Shown here piece after piece: positions 1-5,143 of a stretch of 13,786 bases of DNA. The number at the start of each line of letters is the position of its first letter. Position 1 is the stretch's first letter. The position numbers and the translations under genes are program-made. The notes under the pieces are model-generated. The model was not told the DNA's origin, did no database searches, and saw only the letters and a program-made list of their open reading frames with translations. Location of the stretch: positions 1-13,786 of the forward strand of contig JALOMS010000066.1 of NCBI GenBank assembly GCA_025455345.1, read 5' to 3'. The DNA comes from Thermoflexibacter sp. Lineage in GTDB: Bacteria; Bacteroidota; Bacteroidia; Cytophagales; Thermoflexibacteraceae.

Positions 1-60
1 CTTGCTAAATAAGCAAAAATACTTAACTTAACTCTGTTTTTCATCTAAAACTTTGCAACT

Positions 61-846
61 ATGATATTCAAGGTAAACATAGAGCGTACCACTGACCAAA
101 GAGTGCTACCAATCAACTATCAGTACGAACTTTCTTCTAAAATTTACAAAATACTGCAAAACGCAGACAGCCAATATTCGCAGTTCCTGCACGAAAAGGG
201 CTACCAATCTAACCGCAAGAGTTTCAAACTCTTTGCTTTTTCCAATCTGACTTTCCAGCCTCCATTTAGGATAGACAAAGACCGCATAGAGCTATTTGGC
301 AAGGAAATGAGCTTTCAGATTGCTTTTTATGTGGATAAAACAGCAGAAAACTTTATCATGGGACTGTTCAAAGACCAACAATTCAAGTTAGGAGATAAAC
401 TGTCCCAAGTATCTCTTGCTGTAAAGCAAATCACTGCGATTCCGCTCCCCGAAATCCAAGAGAGGGTAATCCTCCGACCGCTTTCGCCTGTGGTGATAGG
501 CAAAAAGAATGAAAAAAAGAATGATGACTACCTGCCCCCCTACCACCCTGAGTTTGGGGAACTGCTCATCAATAACCTCATAGACAAATATCAGGCAACG
601 GGGCAGTCTATTCCGCTCTCTTGGCAGAATGCGCCTATCAACTTCAAACTCTTAGACCATAGCAAGCTAAGAAGCAAGCTGGTTACTATCAAGGCTAACA
701 CCCCAGCCCAAACGAAGGTAAAAGGGTTTGAAAATTTCACATTTGAATTAATCGCACCGAAGGAATTGACAGAAATCGCCCTGCTCGCAGGCGTGGGCAA
801 GGAAAATGCAATGGGGTTTGGGTATTGTGAGGTGGTGAAGGGGTGA
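61..846 (+). CDS. cas6: Cas6 crRNA-processing endoribonuclease
   Basis: This 261-residue protein cuts the pre-crRNA inside each repeat and leaves an 8-nt 5' handle, here predicted to be ATTGAAAC. Visible Cas6/RAMP features are an N-terminal ferredoxin-like segment, the block LHEKGYQSNRKSFKLFAFS (about 43-61) with H44 as the likely catalytic histidine, and the C-terminal glycine-rich loop GVGKENAMGFG (244-254). The length is normal for the family. The ATG at 61 gives the expected Cas6 N-terminus. It lies about 520 bases ahead of cas8, so it may be expressed separately. Its base composition is richer in G+C than the cas8-cas3 block and like that of cas4, cas1 and cas2. Codons 230-236 (LIAPKEL) are encoded by DNA almost identical to the core of the CRISPR repeat; see the separate entry. 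Family assignment is secure. The catalytic residue is inferred by family pattern. Confidence 0.95.
   Translation: MIFKVNIERTTDQRVLPINYQYELSSKIYKILQNADSQYSQFLHEKGYQSNRKSFKLFAFSNLTFQPPFRIDKDRIELFGKEMSFQIAFYVDKTAENFIMGLFKDQQFKLGDKLSQVSLAVKQITAIPLPEIQERVILRPLSPVVIGKKNEKKNDDYLPPYHPEFGELLINNLIDKYQATGQSIPLSWQNAPINFKLLDHSKLRSKLVTIKANTPAQTKVKGFENFTFELIAPKELTEIALLAGVGKENAMGFGYCEVVKG
746..773 (+). repeat. CRISPR-repeat-like sequence inside cas6
   Basis: Positions 748-758 (TTAATCGCACC) and 760-769 (AAGGAATTGA) are both identical to the array repeat and in the same order. Only the linker differs: G here, ATTT in the repeat, a net gap of three bases. In the cas6 frame this reads LIAPKEL. The array repeat in the same frame reads LIAPFKELK, so the difference is one codon. 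The handle-like end is ATTGACAG instead of ATTGAAAC. It may be an evolutionary relic or a Cas6 binding site in its own mRNA; the sequence alone does not decide. Confidence 0.75.
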
Positions 847-930
847 TGTGGTGATGTGAATTTTTGATGAGTTGGTTGAGTTCAAAATATTGATAATCAA
901 TAGATAAATTATTTTTATTGTTTTTGGGAA

Positions 931-1048
931 TAAAAAAGCCAAAAGTTTGAAACTGAACTTTTGGCGAAATCCTCAAATTGGTGCGATTAGTTTGAATAAA
1001 TATACATTGTTTCAATTCCCCTTATTTGAGATATAGCAATATTTTTAG
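931..1048 (-). ncRNA. Predicted crRNA-like regulatory RNA (CreA/CreR-like mini-CRISPR)
   Basis: Read on the minus strand, this unit has, in order: a degenerate repeat at about 1039-1009 that keeps GGAATTGAAAC (11 of 11 with the 3' end of the array repeat, including the full 8-nt handle); an 18-nt pseudo-spacer at 1008-991, AATGTATATTTATTCAAA; and a second degenerate repeat at about 990-963 that keeps TAATCGCACCA followed by TTT and AGGA. A promoter lies just upstream (1084-1054) and an intrinsic terminator just downstream (965-932), giving a transcript of roughly 118 nt. Seven-base segments of the two pseudo-repeats (ATTTGAG at 1024-1030 and CTCAAAT at 972-978 on the + strand) are also complementary. 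Such minimal CRISPR units between cas6 and cas8 are known as creA in haloarchaeal I-B loci and as Cas-regulating RNAs elsewhere. Assigning this one to that class is inference from structure. No coding potential is evident here. Confidence 0.8.
932..965 (-). terminator. Intrinsic terminator of the crRNA-like RNA
   Basis: On the minus strand a perfect 10-bp stem, GCCAAAAGTT (965-956) with AACTTTTGGC (947-938), encloses an 8-nt loop and is followed at once by six T residues (937-932). On the + strand no T-run follows the stem, so it should stop minus-strand transcription and not the cas6 message. Confidence 0.85.
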
Positions 1049-1053
1049 AGGCA

Positions 1054-1084
1054 CAAATATAGTAGTTTAAATATAATATTGCAA
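1054..1084 (-). promoter_or_regulatory. Bacteroidota-type promoter for the crRNA-like RNA
   Basis: On the minus strand TTG (1084-1082) is followed after 20 bases by TATATTTG (1061-1054). This matches the TTG / TAnnTTTG pattern of the Bacteroidota housekeeping sigma factor with normal spacing. The predicted start is near 1048, about 10-25 bases before the first pseudo-repeat. The combined presence of promoter, repeat pair and terminator in one direction is what makes the unit convincing. Confidence 0.65.
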
Positions 1085-1104
1085 GTAAAATCGTAATTAT
1101 TTGA

Positions 1105-1128
1105 TTATCAATATATTAAAATTGATAA
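1105..1128. promoter_or_regulatory. Operator-like inverted repeat between divergent promoters
   Basis: TTATCAAT (1105-1112) and ATTGATAA (1121-1128) form a perfect 8-bp inverted repeat with an 8-base spacer. It lies between the minus-strand promoter at 1054-1084 and the plus-strand promoter at 1183-1214. A related word, ATTGAT-A-ATCAAT, is a palindrome at 889-901 in the same gap. A repressor or activator site is plausible, but the protein is unknown and no candidate regulator is encoded in this window. Confidence 0.4.
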
Positions 1129-1145
1129 TGTTTTACACAAAATAA

Positions 1146-1180
1146 AATGTATTTTTATTCTTAAATAAAAATACATTAGG
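1146..1180. promoter_or_regulatory. Likely target of the crRNA-like RNA upstream of the cas8 promoter
   Basis: AATGTATTTTTATT (1146-1159) and AATAAAAATACATT (1164-1177) form a perfect 14-bp inverted repeat with a 4-base loop. The first 15 nt of the pseudo-spacer at 1008-994 match the left arm on the + strand at 14 of 15 positions, with the mismatch at position 8. The right arm read on the minus strand matches at 13 of 15. Neither arm has the repeat handle beside it. Flanking bases are TAA (1143-1145) for the + strand site and CCT (complement of 1178-1180) for the minus strand site; C-rich PAMs are reported for several I-B systems. The element ends three bases before the predicted -33 box. No T-run follows, so a terminator role is unlikely. 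Confidence 0.6.
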
Positions 1181-1182
1181 TC

Positions 1183-1214
1183 TTGTAAAATTAATTTATA
1201 TTATTTTATCTTTG
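1183..1214 (+). promoter_or_regulatory. Promoter of the cas8-cas7-cas5-cas3 operon
   Basis: TTG (1183-1185) and TATCTTTG (1207-1214), 21 bases apart, fit the Bacteroidota -33/-7 consensus. The transcript would start near 1220. That leaves a leader of about 150 nt before cas8, which contains a 26-codon reading frame at 1225-1305 and a hairpin at 1306-1328. Confidence 0.6.
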
Positions 1215-1224
1215 CAATAAAATA

Positions 1225-1305
1225 ATGAAGATACTATTCAATGCTTATTTTCTACTTAGATTACTAATGTCCAAAATTAGTGATAGGAATTTAAGCAAGA
1301 ATTAG
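1225..1305 (+). CDS. Mini-ORF in the cas8 leader (possible CreT-like toxin or leader peptide)
   Basis: An ATG about five bases after the predicted transcription start opens a 26-residue frame reading MKILFNAYFLLRLLM then SKISDRNLSKN. It is slightly hydrophobic in the first half and basic in the second. It sits directly behind the promoter that the crRNA-like RNA may target, the position a creT toxin gene would take. Its start (MKIL) also resembles that of cas8 (MKIF). The frame is short enough to be chance, it has no clear ribosome binding site, and CreT toxins share no recognisable sequence. The call rests on position only. Confidence 0.25.
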   Translation: MKILFNAYFLLRLLMSKISDRNLSKN

Positions 1306-1328
1306 GAAAACAAGTCCAAATTGTTTTC
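1306..1328 (+). promoter_or_regulatory. Leader hairpin before cas8
   Basis: GAAAACAA (1306-1313) and TTGTTTTC (1321-1328) form a perfect 8-bp stem with a 7-base loop, starting at the base after the mini-ORF stop codon. A weaker inverted repeat (1260-1268 with 1276-1284, 8 of 9 bases) overlaps the mini-ORF. There is no T-run directly after the stem, so an mRNA-stability or attenuation role is more likely than simple termination. Confidence 0.4.
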
Positions 1329-1369
1329 ATGTCTTCATTAATTTTTGATTTTAAAAACAGATAACAATT

Positions 1370-3427
1370 ATGAAAATATTTGAAACTTATACAGGAAATG
1401 CAATGCTAAATAATGCTTTGATGACTATTGAGGCATTGGCAAAACTTAAAAATGTTTCTGACATTAGTCCTGCTCTTTTACTTGAATTGTATGAAAAACA
1501 TGATTTGAGAGCAATCAATAAAAGATTAAAAAGCTATACAATGCTTTTTAGTTTAAATAATCCACTCGTAAATCCTGCTAAAAAGCAAGATAATGCTGGT
1601 GAAAAAACTTATCATAACTTATTAGTAGCTATTCTTAACGATTTTGATAATCAAGGAGCAAGAGTGTGTGAAATTTCAGGTTTGAGATTTGAGAAAACTT
1701 TTGAGGATTTTTATAGAGATGAAATAGAAAATCAAAAAAAGGCAATCAAATCAAAAGGCTTAGATAGTAAAGAGGAAAAAAAGCTACTTACTAATATAGA
1801 TAATACAGATTCAACTTTAAATCGTAGCTGGTTTCCTTTGATTGGTGGTTTGGGTTCTGATGCACAAGCACTACCACAAGCCAAATTTACAATCCAGATT
1901 CACCCTATTTGCATTGTAATCATGCAGTTTTTACCTCTTTCTGCTTTATTGTACAAAGGAGGAGTTTTGCTCATAGATTCTTCCAATTTTGAATTTGCAA
2001 GAGGGTTTATCTCTAAAAACGTAAAAATATTAAAAGGTCGTATTGAAACGACATCTGTTTCTAATTCAGTAGAAAATGTAAAAGATTTTTCAAAAGGAAA
2101 TTACCTATTAATGGCAATTGAAATTTTGGGAGAAAAAGAAATAGATGAAACCTACTCAGATTTGAACTTTTGGAGTTTCTCTAATTCTGGTACTGGTGCA
2201 AGTTGTGAAATAGATAGAGTACCGAACTCTTTGATTCAAAAGCTAATGCGAATGAAGGGTAAATCCAAAATTAGTAATGAATTAACTCAATTACTATCCA
2301 ATAAAGAGTCTTCATATAGTTTTTTAGAAAACTTGGAAGATAATACAGAATGGTATCTACTTTACCCCAATGTTTTTGGCTCAGGTAACAAAAAAGTTGA
2401 ATATGAAGGAGTTTCAGTTAATTTTTTAGAAACTTATTTTAAGGAAATTGGTAGTTCTCAAAAAATAGAATATGCTAAATATTTGGCTTATCTTATTGAT
2501 AAATATAAAACAGAATCTTTTGCCAAGTATCTGGGCAAACGTGATGCTCACAAAGAGAAAGAATTTCATACTGACCTATATGCTGTTTTGATAAAAGCTA
2601 CTGAAAATGGCGAATGGGATTTAGTACATCATTTTGGTATTTTGGACAATTCTAATACTATACCAGTAAAAAATAGTTTTTATCAGATTCTCAAAATTAC
2701 TCACTTCTATTATTATAAGAAAGTTTTTAGTTCTGAAATTCCTACGCCTAATTCTGATATTTCGGAAAGCCAAAAAATTTGTGAATGGTTACTTGCTTTT
2801 ATTCAGCAAGATACAAAGAAGGAATCTATAATAAAAGACTTGTTAAGTCCACAAAACTACTTGATAGCAAACTATACAAATATTTTTTATCGTGTTTTTG
2901 AAAGCTTTTCATTGGATTTAGAGAGTATTTTTTATGCACTATTTGATGAAGAATATCAAAGTACAAGGTTTGGAATAAATGGACTTTTGAGAATATTCTT
3001 TAATCAAACACAACAAAACACTTTTGAAGTGAACCTATTAGAAAAGCCTAAAACTTGGGAGTTAGACAGATTAAGCAAAAAGTGGTTCTCTGAAATAGAA
3101 GAATTTGCTCAAAATTATCAAGCCTACTATTTTGATAAATACGAAAATAAAGAAACTGGTTCTAAACCATACGGCAAATTCTTAAATCTAATCAACGCTA
3201 TTCCAAATGAAAATTCCCAATTTTTAATTTGGTTTTATGAAGCAGTAGAAAATACCAATGAGTTTATAAAAGGAGAAGAAAAAAAGATACCTGACAAATG
3301 GTCTGATTCATTGCTCTATGCTCCTAATGGGGAATATACGCTCTCTTTTGCAAGGTTTGCAATCAAGTTTTCTTTGCTAAAACAATATCAAAAAGCAAGC
3401 AATCAAATAACTAAAAATAATTTATAA
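1370..3427 (+). CDS. cas8b1: Cas8b1/Cst1, large subunit of type I-B Cascade
   Basis: This 685-residue protein is the expected large subunit, which recognises the PAM and helps recruit Cas3. The N-terminus ETYTGNAMLNNALMTIEAL (5-23) matches the Cst1 pattern YTGNPxVDAG. The segment NRSWFPLIGGLGSDAQALPQ (151-170) and the following HPICIVIMQFLPL (178-190) match the Cst1 zinc region. That family normally shows a CxxC-CxxC zinc motif. Here the first pair is C100-x-x-S103 and the second H178-x-x-C181, so one cysteine has become serine and one histidine. The C-terminal half is poorly conserved and could not be assigned. The ATG at 1370 is the start that gives the family N-terminus. It heads an AT-rich operon and ends 20 bases before cas7. 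Assignment rests on position and the N-terminal third. Confidence 0.85.
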   Translation: MKIFETYTGNAMLNNALMTIEALAKLKNVSDISPALLLELYEKHDLRAINKRLKSYTMLFSLNNPLVNPAKKQDNAGEKTYHNLLVAILNDFDNQGARVCEISGLRFEKTFEDFYRDEIENQKKAIKSKGLDSKEEKKLLTNIDNTDSTLNRSWFPLIGGLGSDAQALPQAKFTIQIHPICIVIMQFLPLSALLYKGGVLLIDSSNFEFARGFISKNVKILKGRIETTSVSNSVENVKDFSKGNYLLMAIEILGEKEIDETYSDLNFWSFSNSGTGASCEIDRVPNSLIQKLMRMKGKSKISNELTQLLSNKESSYSFLENLEDNTEWYLLYPNVFGSGNKKVEYEGVSVNFLETYFKEIGSSQKIEYAKYLAYLIDKYKTESFAKYLGKRDAHKEKEFHTDLYAVLIKATENGEWDLVHHFGILDNSNTIPVKNSFYQILKITHFYYYKKVFSSEIPTPNSDISESQKICEWLLAFIQQDTKKESIIKDLLSPQNYLIANYTNIFYRVFESFSLDLESIFYALFDEEYQSTRFGINGLLRIFFNQTQQNTFEVNLLEKPKTWELDRLSKKWFSEIEEFAQNYQAYYFDKYENKETGSKPYGKFLNLINAIPNENSQFLIWFYEAVENTNEFIKGEEKKIPDKWSDSLLYAPNGEYTLSFARFAIKFSLLKQYQKASNQITKNNL

Positions 3428-3447
3428 CTTTTAATTTTTTTAATACA

Positions 3448-4470
3448 ATGGCAAATTTAAACAACATTACAGGAGCATTATTAATTGATGCTACGTCTGC
3501 ATTTTTAAATGGTGCAGGGTTAGGCTCTGGTGAGGACAAAAACAAAGTCATACCTAAAACATTTAAAGAAAAAGTCAATGGTCGTGCAGAAGAAGTACCG
3601 TATGTTTCTGCTCAGTCTTGGAGGAGGTGGTTAAGAGATACTACTAATGAAGAAAACTCTTGGAGTCCAAGTGAATTACGTGGTATTAAAGAATCTGAAA
3701 AAGGCTCTACTACTAAAATTGCCACAGAACTTAATCCCATAGAATTTCCAGAAGATGACCTATTTGGTTATATGAAAAGTGGTTCAAAAGAGGAAGAGAG
3801 TATCCAAAGAACATCTCCTTTTAAAACCTCTATTCTAAAAGGCATTCGCAATATGCGAGTAGTTAATAATGATGAGGCTTTTGTGCATTTGAAAGAGGGT
3901 ACGCCTTTGCCGTATTCTACTCGTTTTTACTCTACCCATTTAGAAGGTTTCTTTAATTTAGAATACTATCGTTTGGGTGTTTATGATAATTTGGGTAGTC
4001 ATCAAGAACTCTCTAAGGAGCTTGTTGAGAAGCACAAAGATAAATTTGATGTTACAGATTTATATGGGGGTAAGTTTAAACGTTACACCTTGAAGGATGC
4101 AGAAAAAATTCGCAAAACTCATGCCTATGGTTTGCTTAAAGGTTTAGCTTTTTTGCGTGGTGGTGCAAAACAAGCGGCTTTTGGTTCTGATGTTTCTCCA
4201 AAAGTATTAATTTTAGCAGGTATGGAATCTGCAAACCCTGTTTTTAATAACTTATTTGTTGGTATGGGAGAAAAGCCTGCATTGAACTTAGACACCTTAA
4301 AGCAAATAGCAACAGATTATAAGGATAAACTTGCAACTCCGATTTACATTGGTATTCGTGCTGGTTATCTTCAAAATGAAGAAGAAATCAAAAATTTAGA
4401 CAATACTATTTTTGTAGTTGATTCTCCTATTGGTGTCGTACATAAATTTAATGAAAAATATCTAAAATAA
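3448..4470 (+). CDS. cas7: Cas7 (Cst2/DevR family), Cascade backbone subunit
   Basis: At 340 residues this is the RAMP protein that polymerises along the crRNA spacer to form the Cascade backbone. The start, LNNITGALLIDATSAFLNGAG (4-24), and PYVSAQSWRRWLRDT (51-65) are typical of Cst2/DevR proteins. So are RTSPFKTSIL (121-130) and the late block FLRGGAKQAAFGSDVSPKVL (235-254). The gene begins 20 bases after cas8. Its stop codon overlaps the cas5 start by one base (TAATG at 4468-4472), which suggests translational coupling. Nothing appears truncated. Confidence 0.95.
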   Translation: MANLNNITGALLIDATSAFLNGAGLGSGEDKNKVIPKTFKEKVNGRAEEVPYVSAQSWRRWLRDTTNEENSWSPSELRGIKESEKGSTTKIATELNPIEFPEDDLFGYMKSGSKEEESIQRTSPFKTSILKGIRNMRVVNNDEAFVHLKEGTPLPYSTRFYSTHLEGFFNLEYYRLGVYDNLGSHQELSKELVEKHKDKFDVTDLYGGKFKRYTLKDAEKIRKTHAYGLLKGLAFLRGGAKQAAFGSDVSPKVLILAGMESANPVFNNLFVGMGEKPALNLDTLKQIATDYKDKLATPIYIGIRAGYLQNEEEIKNLDNTIFVVDSPIGVVHKFNEKYLK

Positions 4471-5141
4471 TGGATAGAGTTTTAGAAATACAATTTTCGG
4501 GGTGGACTGCTACCCCGAAAATGCCCTTTGTACTTTCTGGAAATGCAGTGTGTTTGCCTGTACCAAGCTATTCACTTCTTTTAGGAATGTTGGGCTGTTG
4601 CTTGGGTCGCAATATTGAAGCAAGTGAGGTAAATATTGGATTTCAGTATTCTTTTGATAGTGTAGGCAATGATTTGGAAAAACGTCAGCGTTTGGAATTT
4701 GATGGAAAAAAAGTAAAAACACATTCAAAAGGTGGAGATGCTTATTTGCGTGAATTTCATGTTTTACCATGTCTGACTGTATGGATTAATCGCTTAGATT
4801 GGGAAGATTATTTTACTTGCCCAATAGGAACTCCTGCATTAGGACGTTCACAAGATATTCTGAAAATAGACTATGTGAAGCAAGTAGCAGTAAAAGCAGT
4901 AGATGAATTAGAAATTTCAGGGTGTATGTTGCCTTTTAACTCTAATTTAAAAATTGGTGGGCAGTTAGTACAATTGGCAGAAGCATATAAAGAAAATGAG
5001 GAAGTGGGTGGAGGTAGAACAGCCACGAAAACAGGGATTTTTATGGCTATCCCTCACGACAGAAAAGCAAAAGTGAAGATTCCTCATTTGTATCAAACAC
5101 AAGAGGAAAACGCTAAGAATTTTTACTTACACACTTTTTAA
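4470..5141 (+). CDS. cas5: Cas5 (Cas5t type), Cascade subunit
   Basis: This 223-residue RAMP protein should bind the 5' handle of the crRNA and cap Cascade next to Cas8. Recognisable parts are the N-terminal strand and loop QFSGWTATPKMPF (8-20), PSYSLLLGMLGCCLG (32-46), the central REFHVLP (94-100) and GTPALGRSQDI (120-130). The last is typical of I-B Cas5. A glycine/arginine stretch, GGGRTATKTG, follows at about 180-189. The length is near the family norm. It overlaps cas7 by one base and ends two bases before cas3. The family is clear from sequence and order; the handle-binding role comes from family knowledge. Confidence 0.93.
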   Translation: MDRVLEIQFSGWTATPKMPFVLSGNAVCLPVPSYSLLLGMLGCCLGRNIEASEVNIGFQYSFDSVGNDLEKRQRLEFDGKKVKTHSKGGDAYLREFHVLPCLTVWINRLDWEDYFTCPIGTPALGRSQDILKIDYVKQVAVKAVDELEISGCMLPFNSNLKIGGQLVQLAEAYKENEEVGGGRTATKTGIFMAIPHDRKAKVKIPHLYQTQEENAKNFYLHTF

Positions 5142-5143
5142 TC

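Noticed and set aside
1..60. Short stem TTGCT/AGCAA (2-6, 12-16) and a weak TTG / TAACTTAA promoter pair before cas6
   Set aside because: A five-base stem and a -7 box with two mismatches are not enough; the cas6 promoter may be to the left of the window.
938..965. Hairpin as terminator of cas6 on the + strand
   Set aside because: No T-run follows on the + strand. The T-run lies on the minus-strand side, so it belongs to the small RNA.
4510..4770. Minus-strand frames within cas genes (here 86 codons antisense to cas5, and similar ones in cas6, cas3 and cas1)
   Set aside because: They have no family signature and overlap well-supported genes on the other strand.
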